From Azoarcus sp. (GTDB lineage: Bacteria; Pseudomonadota; Gammaproteobacteria; Burkholderiales; Rhodocyclaceae): 17,826 nucleotides of DNA. The notes under the pieces are model-generated. The model worked only from the letters and a program-made list of their open reading frames with translations. It searched no databases and was not told the origin of the DNA. A program made the position numbers and the translations under genes. Of the stretch, positions 7,691-15,494 are shown in pieces (position 1 is the stretch's first letter; each line of letters starts with the position of its first letter). Location: contig JAIRNL010000044.1 in the NCBI GenBank assembly GCA_031258035.1, forward strand, positions 1-17,826, written 5' to 3'.

Positions 7691-8209
7691 ATGGCACTGT
7701 TGCCTATTTTGCGTTTCCCCGATTCCCGCCTGCACACCCGGGCCGCGCCGGTCGATGTCATAGACGATACCGTCAGGCAATTGATCCGCGACATGGCCGA
7801 AACCATGTACGCGGCCAAGGGCGTCGGCCTGGCTGCCACCCAGGTCGACGTTCACCGGCGGATCGCGGTGATCGACACGAGCGAAGATCACAGCGCCCTT
7901 CAGGTTCTCATCAACGCCGAGATCATCGCGCGATCCGGCGAATGCGACAGCGAGGAAGGCTGCCTCTCCGTTCCCGGCGTGCGCGAAACGATCAGGCGCG
8001 CCGAATGGGTCAGGCTGCGGGCGCTCGACGAACACGGCAAGCCATTCGAGCTGGAGGCCGATGGCCTGCTCGCGGTGTGCATCCAGCACGAACTCGATCA
8101 TCTCGACGGCAAAGTGTTCGTCGAATACCTCTCGCGCCTCAAGCTGGGCCGCATCAAGACCAGGCTGCTCAAACAGGCGCAGGAAGACCGGAACGCGGCC
8201 ACGGACTGA
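7691..8209 (+). CDS. def: Peptide deformylase
   Basis: Removes the formyl group from the N-terminal methionine of new proteins. The 172-residue protein has all three family motifs: GVGLAATQ at 44-51 (usual form GhGLAAxQ), EGCLSV at 89-94 with metal-binding Cys91, and QHELDHLDG around 132-140, whose two His complete the metal site and whose Glu134 is catalytic. Spacing and length match bacterial type I enzymes. The ATG is preceded by TAAGG. A TACACT box at 7533-7538 in the divergent region upstream resembles a -10 element, but no good -35 is visible. It is followed by fmt 43 bases downstream; the two act in linked steps of formylation and deformylation and are very probably one operon. Confidence 0.97.
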   Translation: MALLPILRFPDSRLHTRAAPVDVIDDTVRQLIRDMAETMYAAKGVGLAATQVDVHRRIAVIDTSEDHSALQVLINAEIIARSGECDSEEGCLSVPGVRETIRRAEWVRLRALDEHGKPFELEADGLLAVCIQHELDHLDGKVFVEYLSRLKLGRIKTRLLKQAQEDRNAATD

Positions 8210-8252
8210 CCCGCCCCCGCGAACCGCCCGCCATCCCCCAGGAAGACCGCCC

Positions 8253-9209
8253 ATGACATCGTCCCTGCGCGTGGCTTTCGCCGGCACGCCGGCGTTCGCC
8301 GCGGACGCCCTTGCCGCCCTCGTCGCCGCCGGCCACACAGTGCCGCTGGTACTCACCCAGCCAGACCGTCCCGCCGGGCGCGGCATGAAGCTCACTCCGT
8401 GCGCGGTCAAGAAGCTCGCGCTGGCTCATGGCCTCGCCGTCGACCAGCCAGAACGTCTGCGCGACGAAGCGCAACGCGCCCGCCTGGCCGCGAGCCGCCC
8501 CGATGTGCTGGTCGTGGCCGCTTACGGCCTCATCCTGCCGCCGGAAGTGCTGGCGCTGCCCAGGCTCGGCTGCCTCAACATCCATGCCTCGCTCTTGCCG
8601 CGCTGGCGCGGCGCGGCGCCGATCCAGCGCGCCATCGAGGCCGGCGACCGCGAGACCGGCATCACCATCATGCGGATGGACGCCGGCCTCGACACCGGCC
8701 CAATGCTGTTGCGCCGGGCGACCCCGATCGCCGACGACGACACCGCAGCCAGCCTGCACGACAAACTCGCCCGCCTGGGCGCCAGCGCCATCGTCGACAC
8801 GTTGGCACGGCTGGCTGACGGCGACTTGTCGGCGGAGCCGCAACCCGCCGCGGGCGCGACCTACGCCCGCAAGATTTCCCGCGCCGAAGCCGAAATCGAC
8901 TGGCTGCGGCCGGCCGCCGAACTGGCTCGCACCCTGCGGGCCTTCGACCCTTTCCCGGGCGCTTCCAGCCAGATACGCGGCACAGCGATCAAACTATGGG
9001 CGGCGCGTCCGACAGCGGAGCAAGGCCGGCCCGGCGCCATCCTGCGCGCCGACGAGGCCGGCGTCGTAGTGGCCTGCGGCGAGGGCGCCCTGTGCGTCAC
9101 CGAACTGCAACGCCCCGGCAGCCGTCGCCTGCCGGCGGCGCCATTCCTGCGCGGATTCGCCTTCGCCGCCGGCGACCGCTTCGCGCCGCCCATTGCGGCG
9201 GGGGCTTGA
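8253..9209 (+). CDS. fmt: Methionyl-tRNA formyltransferase
   Basis: Transfers a formyl group from 10-formyltetrahydrofolate to Met-tRNA(fMet) for translation initiation. The 318-residue protein carries the catalytic residues Asn109 and His111 (CLNIHASLLPRWRGAAPIQ) and Asp147 (MDAGLDTGP), and the N-terminal FAGTPAFAADAL. The C-terminal part, from about 205, has ATYARKISRAEAEIDW and the tRNA-binding oligonucleotide-binding fold. The ATG at 8253 was chosen because it gives MTSSLRVAFAGTP and follows AGGAAG; a longer open frame upstream is only read-through into def in another frame. It sits between def and htpX. Confidence 0.97.
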   Translation: MTSSLRVAFAGTPAFAADALAALVAAGHTVPLVLTQPDRPAGRGMKLTPCAVKKLALAHGLAVDQPERLRDEAQRARLAASRPDVLVVAAYGLILPPEVLALPRLGCLNIHASLLPRWRGAAPIQRAIEAGDRETGITIMRMDAGLDTGPMLLRRATPIADDDTAASLHDKLARLGASAIVDTLARLADGDLSAEPQPAAGATYARKISRAEAEIDWLRPAAELARTLRAFDPFPGASSQIRGTAIKLWAARPTAEQGRPGAILRADEAGVVVACGEGALCVTELQRPGSRRLPAAPFLRGFAFAAGDRFAPPIAAGA

Positions 9210-9275
9210 ATCCCGCCGACGCTGCCTTCATATCCCCGTTACTTCGTCTTCCGCGAAATCCGGCAAGGAAAACAC

Positions 9276-10118
9276 ATGTTTGGCAACTGGCTGAAAACCT
9301 CCATCCTGATGGCGGGCATCGTCGCCCTGTTCGGCGTGGTCGGCGGCGCCCTTGGCGGCCAGCAAGGCATGTTGATCGCGCTCGTCTTCGGCGGCGCCAT
9401 GAATCTGTGGGCTTACTGGTTCTCCGACAAGGCGGTGCTGAAAATGTACCGGGCGCGTCCGGTCGATGCCGCCACCTCGCCCTACCTCTACAACATCGTG
9501 CGCGATCTGTCGCAGCGCGCCGGGCTGCCGATGCCCAGGGTCTACATCATCGACGAAGACCAGCCCAACGCCTTCGCCACCGGACGCAATCCGGAACACG
9601 CCGCGGTCGCCGCCACCTCCGGCATCCTGCGCCTGCTCGACGAGCGCGAACTGCGCGGGGTGATGGCGCACGAACTTGCCCACGTCCGGCACCGCGACAT
9701 CCTGGTTTCCACCATCGCCGCCACCGTGGCGGGCGCAATCTCGGCCCTGGCGCAGTTCGGCATGTTTTTCGGCGGCCGCAACGGCAACGGACAGCGCGCC
9801 AATCCGGTCGCGCAGATTCTGGTCATGTTTCTGGCGCCATTGGCGGCAATGCTGATCCAGATGGCGATCAGCCGCACGCGCGAATTCGCCGCCGATCGCG
9901 GCGGGGCCGAAATCTCCGGCGACCCCGCCGCGCTGGCTGGTGCGCTGCTCAAACTCGAAGCCAGCGTGAAGGGGATTCCGCTGCACGCCGCCGAAGAACA
10001 TCCGGCCACCGCGCAGATGATGATCATGAATCCGCTCTCCGGCAACAGCCTGCGCAGTCTTTTCTCGACACACCCCTCCACGCAGGAACGGGTCGCGCGC
10101 CTGCGCGCGTTGCAATGA
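9276..10118 (+). CDS. htpX: Membrane zinc metalloprotease HtpX
   Basis: Inner-membrane M48 protease that degrades misfolded membrane proteins, often alongside FtsH. In 280 residues it shows two N-terminal membrane helices (about 7-27 and 30-50), the zinc site HELAH at 132-136 with Glu133 catalytic, the third ligand Glu203 in REFAADRGG, and two further hydrophobic segments (about 142-166 and 178-198). The length is close to that of the E. coli protein. It begins 66 bases after fmt on the same strand, and AAGG precedes the ATG. The def-fmt-htpX order is familiar in betaproteobacteria; the usual next gene for 16S rRNA methylation (rsmB) does not follow here, which marks a break in the conserved order. 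Confidence 0.95.
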   Translation: MFGNWLKTSILMAGIVALFGVVGGALGGQQGMLIALVFGGAMNLWAYWFSDKAVLKMYRARPVDAATSPYLYNIVRDLSQRAGLPMPRVYIIDEDQPNAFATGRNPEHAAVAATSGILRLLDERELRGVMAHELAHVRHRDILVSTIAATVAGAISALAQFGMFFGGRNGNGQRANPVAQILVMFLAPLAAMLIQMAISRTREFAADRGGAEISGDPAALAGALLKLEASVKGIPLHAAEEHPATAQMMIMNPLSGNSLRSLFSTHPSTQERVARLRALQ

Positions 10119-10222
10119 GCATTCACGGGAAAAACCGAAAACAGGCAGCGGGAAAACCGGGCAGATCATGGGCTTTCTACGGCGCCTTGCGGGACAAATG
10201 GTCTCAGGGGCGCGGGTCGTTT

Positions 10223-10231
10223 TGCTATCAT
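10223..10231 (+). promoter_or_regulatory. Extended -10 promoter-like element upstream of the lipoprotein gene
   Basis: TGCTATCAT contains an extended -10 TGn plus TATCAT (5 of 6 to TATAAT). It lies about 125 bases before the lipoprotein start codon, in the 238-base gap after htpX. No -35 resembling TTGACA is found at normal distance. It is the best promoter candidate in this gap but weakly supported. Confidence 0.32.
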
Positions 10232-10356
10232 GAATGCCCAGTGACTTGAAAGGCTTGAAGCCCGGCGCGCAGCACAGGGCCTTGCGCCATAGCGTGTCGA
10301 AAAACCGCTGAATATTCACTGCGAACCAGCCTGATCTCGACGAAAGGATATATCCG

Positions 10357-10920
10357 ATGGCAAAACAATGGATAAAAAGCTGCCCCGGCTTTCTGATTGC
10401 CGTAATCCTCGCGGGTTGCGGCAGCATGGGCGCACAATTTGCGTCGATTGGCGAAGTGAGCGAAAGCGAGCCCCAAGCCAGACTACGTGTGCTAGGTGGA
10501 GGCGGTTTCGTGCGCGGCGTTCCCGACAGCAATTGTCTGGACTGGTCCAAGCCCGGCGCGGGCACCATCATCGGCGGTCTCGTCGGAAGCAGTGGGTTTC
10601 GTGGTCGCAGCCTGGATATGCCGAACCCCGAGCGGCGCGAAGGCAAACCTTTCGCGGAAATTCATGTCGCCGCTGGAAAACCTTTCGCCCTGGCTTTCAT
10701 GACGGGGCCGGAAGCGAGATATAGCTGTGCCCTCTCCGGCGTTCTTGTCCTGGACGAAGGCCAGGATTACGAAGCGGAAGCAAGGATGAGCGACGAAGAG
10801 GTGCGGGTCGGCCTGTCATTCGTGCCGACCTGCGTGCTCTCCCTCAAAAGACTGACCCCCGAGGGGACATGGGAACCCCAGCCCATCAGACAAGTGTTGC
10901 TCTGTCGGCGGCGGAAATGA
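10357..10920 (+). CDS. Small lipoprotein of unknown function
   Basis: 187-residue protein with a clear lipoprotein signal: a hydrophobic stretch FLIAVILAGC ending in the lipobox LAGC with acceptor Cys21. The residues after Cys are Gly-Ser, not Asp, so sorting to the outer membrane is expected. The mature part contains GGGGFVRGVPDSNCLDW, three Cys (YSCALSG, VPTCVLS, VLLCRRRK) beyond that segment, and no catalytic motif I recognise. AAAGGA lies a suitable distance before the ATG. It is flanked by htpX upstream (238 bases) and the coiled-coil/ABC cassette downstream (184 bases), all on the same strand, so it could be an outer-membrane partner of that cassette or simply unrelated. The reading frame is well supported by signal and ribosome site; the function is unknown. 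Confidence 0.72.
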   Translation: MAKQWIKSCPGFLIAVILAGCGSMGAQFASIGEVSESEPQARLRVLGGGGFVRGVPDSNCLDWSKPGAGTIIGGLVGSSGFRGRSLDMPNPERREGKPFAEIHVAAGKPFALAFMTGPEARYSCALSGVLVLDEGQDYEAEARMSDEEVRVGLSFVPTCVLSLKRLTPEGTWEPQPIRQVLLCRRRK

Positions 10921-11014
10921 GCGTAGGCATCCTGTTCCGTCCGATTCCATTTCTGTTCGTAACTGGCTGTTCTTCCATGCATCCCACAACGCGCCATCGG
11001 CCATCAATCTCCCA

Positions 11015-11040
11015 TTGACGCCCTTGCCTCATGCTACACT
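11015..11040 (+). promoter_or_regulatory. Candidate promoter of the coiled-coil/ABC cassette
   Basis: TTGACG at 11015-11020 (5 of 6 to the -35 consensus) is followed 14 bases later by TACACT at 11035-11040, preceded by TG one base earlier (TGCTACACT, an extended -10). The spacing is short, but the extended -10 could compensate. Transcription from here would start near 11047, consistent with translation starting at 11087 or 11105 and not at an upstream TTG. Confidence 0.45.
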
Positions 11041-11104
11041 CAGATCTTTGAAACTGTCATGGCTCTTTTGGGTTCCAGGCAGTTTGATGACAAATGAGGC
11101 AAAA

Positions 11105-11779
11105 ATGGCTTTGAAAGACCTGCTGTTCCGCGAGACGAATCAAGACAATCCGCCAGCGCCAGCCGATCCATCCGAACCGAATAAAACGGCACCTGAGACT
11201 GTACAGCATTCACCTGTTTCGGGCAATGCTGACGACATGTCCGATCTGGCTAAAAAGTTGGTCGAAGATTTCAAGCGGATCGTCAACCAGAACAATTTGC
11301 CCGGAATAGATATTCTCGAGTTTTCCAAAGCCTTGTTCAAAAAAGGCTCGAATCCCTCTGCGGACGATTACCAGCGGATATTCGATGTATTGCACGCGGT
11401 CGATGACAAGCTGACCACGCAACAACTGATCGAGAGTTCGTCCACCTACAAAAAAATGATATTGGACTTGGCTGGACAGGACATTACAAAAGGCAATTCG
11501 CGCAAATCGGAGGTTGAGAAAGCCAAGACCGCCGAGGAGCAGGCGCTCGACAAGGAGCAGCGGTCGTTAAACGATGAGATCGCCAAGCTGGAAGCGCAAT
11601 TGCAAGGGAAACGTGATCGTCTCGCCCAAATCGCATTGTCCCTGAAAGACGTGGATCGGAAATTTCAGGCCGATTTGGACGACATCGTCCGGAAGATTTC
11701 CGCCATCGAACAGGCTTCCCAACAGGTCATCCTCAGTTTTGACGACGTTGAGCACGGCATCCGCACCTATTTGAACTGA
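11105..11779 (+). CDS. Cytoplasmic coiled-coil protein of unknown family (cassette gene 1)
   Basis: 224-residue soluble protein, not recognised. Layout: a short N-terminus MALKDLLFRE; a Pro/Glu-rich disordered stretch (about 14-42); a predicted helical domain (about 44-125) including LAKKLVEDFKRIVNQ and DYQRIFDVLHAVDD; and a charged coiled coil (about 134-205, including KLEAQLQGKRDRLAQIALS). There is no signal peptide or membrane helix. The ATG at 11105 was chosen because GAGG lies 6-9 bases before it; an in-frame ATG at 11087 (MTNEAK...) is an alternative. A still earlier TTG would overlap the candidate promoter. It ends 11 bases before the next gene, whose product is also a coiled-coil protein, so the two are likely co-translated partners. 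No function is claimed. Confidence 0.75.
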   Translation: MALKDLLFRETNQDNPPAPADPSEPNKTAPETVQHSPVSGNADDMSDLAKKLVEDFKRIVNQNNLPGIDILEFSKALFKKGSNPSADDYQRIFDVLHAVDDKLTTQQLIESSSTYKKMILDLAGQDITKGNSRKSEVEKAKTAEEQALDKEQRSLNDEIAKLEAQLQGKRDRLAQIALSLKDVDRKFQADLDDIVRKISAIEQASQQVILSFDDVEHGIRTYLN

Positions 11780-11790
11780 AAGGACTGAAT

Positions 11791-12981
11791 ATGGCAAAGA
11801 CACAACTCGTGACACGCGACACCACGATGATCGAAGCCGCGCCGGTCAATTGGCCGATCATGTCCTATCTGAGCAACGGTCGGGACATGCCCGCGGTGGC
11901 GGAAGCCGTGGCGAACAAGCTCACCAGCTGGCGCAAGGGAGAAAAAAGCCTTGCCACCATCATCGGCATAGGCGGCATTGGCGTGCTGGGCTGGGGCATA
12001 CTGAAGTATGTGTTGCCGGTGGTGTTCGGCGCGTTGGGGCAGGTCATGGCAGTGATCGCATCGATCGCGCTGGTTGTCTTTGCGATCATGGCCACCCCCG
12101 TGACCTACAAACTCTTCCGCCGCCTGATTCGGAACCTGCACCGGGCATTGATCCGTTGGGATCCCTTTGCCGAGTTGGACGAGCAGCTTGCCAAAATGAA
12201 GAATTCGCTCGCCGTCTTTTTGCGCAACAAGGCAAAGATCAAGCAACTGCGGGCCGAGTTTGCTTCCATGTCCGACAGTTCGGAGAAGAACGCCAACGCG
12301 TTGCAAGAGCAGATCCGACTGGATTCGGAGAAGGCGACCAAGCTGAAAGCGGAGCGCGATGCGCTTCTCGTCAAAATCCAGGAGGCGGAAGCCAAGGGCG
12401 ACCGCAAGCAGGTCTCCGAACTGCGTGACCTGCACACGGAGCTTGAGCAGAAATTCTCCAACGCCGTCTCGGCGGCATCGAGGAACAAACAGTCGATGGA
12501 TCGAAACATCGACTGGACGAAGAAGTACGCCGCCCGCGCGAACATTTTTGCCGAACTTGACCGTAAGCTCGCTCTCGGAGCCACGTACTACGAAAACAAG
12601 ATCAAGGACTTCGAGGTGAGCATTTCCGACATGAAGAAGGATTGGGAAATGGCGCTCGCCTCGCGCGGCGCAACCGATACGCTGGTGCGCGTCCTCGGCC
12701 CGTCCGGCCCCAATTGGCAGCTCGATTACGCCTTGGAGTTCGTGACAGGACGCATCAACGAGGATCTGGCTATCACGGCACAGAATCTGCAAGACCTTGA
12801 TCGCTACACCGATGGGTTCGATTTCAACAGCGATGACGCTTACGCTCGCCTGATACAAGTAGTCGACAAGATCGATGCCGACCAGATCCCCGTGCCCGAT
12901 GCTTCGGCCATTTACAACCCTTCGCACCGGCTCAGTTCGGACGAGAAGCAAGCGGCTGGCACGATAGGGAATATATTCTGA
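11791..12981 (+). CDS. Two-TM membrane protein with long coiled coil (cassette gene 2)
   Basis: 396-residue protein, not recognised as a named family. After a polar N-terminus (1-50) come two adjacent membrane helices, about residues 54-77 (ATIIGIGGIGVLGWGILKYV) and 82-103 (GQVMAVIASIALVVFAIM). A basic segment follows (YKLFRRLIRNLHRALIRW, 106-123), then a long charged coiled coil (about 128-290) and a C-terminal domain rich in Asp (about 293-396). By the positive-inside tendency, the basic segment and coiled coil probably lie in the cytoplasm, joined to a helical hairpin in the inner membrane; this is inference. The coiled coil is loosely reminiscent of PspA/IM30 membrane-stress proteins but I see no specific motif. 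AAAGGA precedes the ATG. It lies between the coiled-coil gene and the substrate-binding/OmpA gene. Confidence 0.78.
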   Translation: MAKTQLVTRDTTMIEAAPVNWPIMSYLSNGRDMPAVAEAVANKLTSWRKGEKSLATIIGIGGIGVLGWGILKYVLPVVFGALGQVMAVIASIALVVFAIMATPVTYKLFRRLIRNLHRALIRWDPFAELDEQLAKMKNSLAVFLRNKAKIKQLRAEFASMSDSSEKNANALQEQIRLDSEKATKLKAERDALLVKIQEAEAKGDRKQVSELRDLHTELEQKFSNAVSAASRNKQSMDRNIDWTKKYAARANIFAELDRKLALGATYYENKIKDFEVSISDMKKDWEMALASRGATDTLVRVLGPSGPNWQLDYALEFVTGRINEDLAITAQNLQDLDRYTDGFDFNSDDAYARLIQVVDKIDADQIPVPDASAIYNPSHRLSSDEKQAAGTIGNIF

Positions 12982-13055
12982 AACGATGGGCCTCGCGCAT
13001 CTGCAACAAATTTCTGAAACAAATCGACCAGGAGGGCGGTAAACCGCGCATAACC

Positions 13056-14606
13056 ATGACCACGAACAAACCTTTCACTCTTCCGGGTTTTCCCTCGCAC
13101 TGGACGATCGGCTTGCAGCTGTTCGTGCTGCTGCTCATCGTTGCAGTGGTGGGCGCAGGCGCTTATTTCGGCTACCCCTACCTCCAACAAGCCAGTCAGG
13201 CGGCAAAGGCGGGAGAGACATTGCGCGTGGGGATGAACAACTTCTCGGGCTTCGCCCCTGGTATCTGGATCAACAACGGGGTCAAGGCGGACAGTGAAAG
13301 CCGCATGTCCAAGGAGTTTGGCGTGAAGCTCGAAGTCGTCGTCCAGGACGACATGAACAAGCTCATTTCGGGGCTGAAATCGGGCGATTTGGACGCCATC
13401 TTCACCACCACCGACATTTCGCCGATTTCGATGGACGAGAGCGGCGACCTGGCGCGCATGGGGGTGCAGCAATTCCTGAAAATAGACGATTCGCGCGGGG
13501 CCGACGTCTTCATCGTCGATCGGAGCATTCAGTCCGTGCAGCAACTGAAAGGCAAGAAGATTGCCGTCGCACTCGGCTTTCCAAGCAACACGCTGTTGCA
13601 TGCCACGCTCGAAGCGGGTGGTTTGACCGAGAAAGACGTGCAGATTGTGGCCTTCCCCGATCCTGTCGCCGCGAAAAACGCTTACATCTCCGATAATGCT
13701 GACGCCACGGTGGTCTGGTCGCCTGACGACATCGCCTGCCTCGAAGCGCGGCCATCGAAGGTGCTGACATCCACCGAAAAGATGCCCAACATCATCATGG
13801 ACGGGTTCGTCGCGCGCAAGGATGTGCTGGAGAAAAAGAAGGCGCTCTTCATCAATTTCTCGAAGGCATGGCTGACTGCCAACGCCGAAATGGCCGACCC
13901 AACGAAGCTCGCAGCCGCCGCACAGGTCTACAAGGTAGCGTTCGAGGTCTCCGATCCGGTCAAAGACATCATCGAAGGGATGAAGAAGGTGCATTTCGCC
14001 ACATACGGCGACAACATCAACTTTTTCGGTCTGTCGACCGATTACACAGGGATCACCGGGCTGTCGCTCTACAACAAGATGGCGCGCGTCTACAAGAACG
14101 GCTACGGGAACGACATCAAGAACATCGTTCCCTGGAATCTGGCCTCGAACGCCTCCATCGTGCAGGCGATCACCGATCTGACCGGCGACATACATCAGGC
14201 CGAAAAGCAGATCGAGTTTGCCCCGGTGGCCTCGGTTGCCGTCGAGGAAGCCAAACCCGCGCTCGCCACCAAGAGCGTGTCGGTGAATTTCGGCGTCAAT
14301 TCCGCGTTGCTCTCGGAAGAAGAACGCGACAAGATTCGCCGCGAAGTCGGCGCCACAGCGCTCGAACTGGCCGGGTTCCGTGTCCGCATCGAAGGTAACA
14401 CCGACTCGACCGGCAATCGCAACCTCAACATCGCCCTGTCGCGCAAACGGGCGCAGGCCGTGGCCGATTATCTGGTGAAAGAATACGGTTTCTCCACAAA
14501 CCGTTTCATCGTGGTGGGCAACGGCCCCGACAAGCCGGTCGCCGCCAACGACACGGAGCTTGGCCGTGCGCAGAATCGCCGCACGGATTTCGAGTTCATC
14601 CAGTAA
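13056..14606 (+). CDS. Membrane-anchored NitT/TauT-type substrate-binding protein fused to an OmpA peptidoglycan-binding domain
   Basis: 516-residue protein with three parts. (1) A single membrane helix at about 18-40 (LQLFVLLLIVAVVGAGAY) with no obvious cleavage site, likely an inner-membrane anchor. (2) A periplasmic-binding domain of the SsuA/TauA/NrtA (NMT1-like) type at about 55-360, with ETLRVGMNNFSGFAPGIW, LISGLKSGDLDAIFTTTD, VALGFPSNTLLHATLEAGGL and the typical ADATVVWSPD. (3) An OmpA/MotB-like domain at about 405-516 with NTDSTGNRNLN and NIALSRKRAQAV. Asp450 and Arg465 are 15 apart, as are the two residues that bind diaminopimelate in OmpA proteins. The product should bind a ligand while held between inner membrane and cell wall. 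The only GGAGG lies 20 bases upstream of the ATG, so initiation may be weak. The permease and ATPase follow. The ligand cannot be deduced. Confidence 0.9.
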   Translation: MTTNKPFTLPGFPSHWTIGLQLFVLLLIVAVVGAGAYFGYPYLQQASQAAKAGETLRVGMNNFSGFAPGIWINNGVKADSESRMSKEFGVKLEVVVQDDMNKLISGLKSGDLDAIFTTTDISPISMDESGDLARMGVQQFLKIDDSRGADVFIVDRSIQSVQQLKGKKIAVALGFPSNTLLHATLEAGGLTEKDVQIVAFPDPVAAKNAYISDNADATVVWSPDDIACLEARPSKVLTSTEKMPNIIMDGFVARKDVLEKKKALFINFSKAWLTANAEMADPTKLAAAAQVYKVAFEVSDPVKDIIEGMKKVHFATYGDNINFFGLSTDYTGITGLSLYNKMARVYKNGYGNDIKNIVPWNLASNASIVQAITDLTGDIHQAEKQIEFAPVASVAVEEAKPALATKSVSVNFGVNSALLSEEERDKIRREVGATALELAGFRVRIEGNTDSTGNRNLNIALSRKRAQAVADYLVKEYGFSTNRFIVVGNGPDKPVAANDTELGRAQNRRTDFEFIQ

Positions 14607-14622
14607 TTCTCAGCTTCGCAAG

Positions 14623-14647
14623 AGGGGCGGCTCGTGTAGTCGCCCCT
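14623..14647 (+). terminator. Intercistronic hairpin between binding-protein and permease genes
   Basis: AGGGGCG (14623-14629) pairs with CGCCCCT (14641-14647) across an 11-base loop, 16 bases after the stop codon of the OmpA-fusion gene. The following bases are TCTCAACC, without a real T tract. It could partly terminate or protect the upstream message, giving more binding protein than permease, a common pattern in ABC operons. The structure is seen; the role is inferred. Confidence 0.4.
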
Positions 14648-14669
14648 TCTCAACCGGGATTGGATAACC

Positions 14670-15479
14670 ATGAGCGCAAAAGACCTTTTCCGCATCGACG
14701 GAGAAGTATCCCCCCGAACGGGATTCCTGATTTCCGTGCTGGGCTGGTTTCTCCTGCTGCTTGTCTGGTATGCGGTGACGGTATTCGAGCTGGTCAATCC
14801 GTTCATCCTGCCTTCGCCGACAAAGGTCGCGGCTTCGTTCGCGGTGTTGTTCAACGAAAAAAATCTGGTGTTCCACACCGGGTATTCGATCTTCGTGAAC
14901 CTCTCCGGCTATCTGCAAGCGGTGGCGATTGCCGTTCCGCTCGGCTTTCTGATCGGGCTGATTCCGTTTTTTCGTAACCTCATCATTCGACAGATCGAGG
15001 CAGTACGCTTCACCCCATTGCCTGCGGCGACTGGTATCTTCATGGCGCTCTTTGGCATCGGACTCAATCTCAAGGTGCAGTTTCTGGCCTTCGGCATCTT
15101 CGTCTATCTTCTGCCGGCCATCGTGCAACGCATCGACGAAATCAAGACCGATAGCCACCTCCAGGCGCTTCAGATGACCATGAAGACGCTCAACGCGACG
15201 ACTTGGCAATCGCTGCGGCACTTTTATTTACCGTCCGTGCTGAGCCGCTTCTTCCCCGACGTGATCAATCTCGTCGCCGTCAGTTGGACGTACATCGTCA
15301 TCGCTGAAATGCTCAACGCTCAAGGCGGGCTGGGCTATCTGATCTATCTGGCATCGAATCGCAGCAGCCATATAGAACAGGTGTACGCCGTCATCATCCT
15401 CATCATCCTGATCGGGCTGCTTCAGGATCGTTTGTTGAAATGGCTGGATCGGACCTTCTTCCGGTTCAAGTACGCATGA
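14670..15479 (+). CDS. ABC transporter permease, NitT/TauT (SsuC/TauC) type
   Basis: 269-residue inner-membrane protein with about six hydrophobic segments (roughly 18-38, 72-100, 116-132, 136-152, 198-214, 237-252). FILPSPTKV near 45-53 and AEMLNAQGGLGYLI at 212-225 are hallmarks of TauC/SsuC/NrtB permeases. The cytoplasmic coupling loop aligns at 169-188 (MTMKTLNATTWQ...YLP): where relatives have EAA and a conserved Gly, this protein has Met-Thr-Met and Asn175, while the final Leu-Pro is kept. It would form a homodimer with the ATPase encoded 15 bases downstream. The ATG lies 63 bases after the OmpA-fusion gene. Permease identity is firm; the altered loop may mean a changed mode of coupling. 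Confidence 0.92.
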   Translation: MSAKDLFRIDGEVSPRTGFLISVLGWFLLLLVWYAVTVFELVNPFILPSPTKVAASFAVLFNEKNLVFHTGYSIFVNLSGYLQAVAIAVPLGFLIGLIPFFRNLIIRQIEAVRFTPLPAATGIFMALFGIGLNLKVQFLAFGIFVYLLPAIVQRIDEIKTDSHLQALQMTMKTLNATTWQSLRHFYLPSVLSRFFPDVINLVAVSWTYIVIAEMLNAQGGLGYLIYLASNRSSHIEQVYAVIILIILIGLLQDRLLKWLDRTFFRFKYA

Positions 15480-15494
15480 GCGCGAGAGAAAACC

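Noticed and set aside
9228..10646. 472-codon minus-strand frame across htpX
   Set aside because: It is a shadow of htpX and the intergenic region; no ribosome site or protein-like pattern is seen.
11015..11104. Upstream TTG start for the first cassette gene
   Set aside because: The TTG coincides with a -35-like hexamer and a TGCTACACT element lies just downstream, so this stretch is more likely promoter than coding; GAGG before ATG 11105 favours the shorter protein.
11767..12951. 394-codon minus-strand frame opposite the two-TM coiled-coil gene
   Set aside because: The plus-strand frame has membrane helices, a coiled coil and a ribosome site; the minus frame is rich in His/Arg/Val with no domain.
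12912..14195. 427-codon minus-strand frame opposite the binding-protein gene
   Set aside because: It is the antisense shadow of a clearly recognisable binding-domain sequence.
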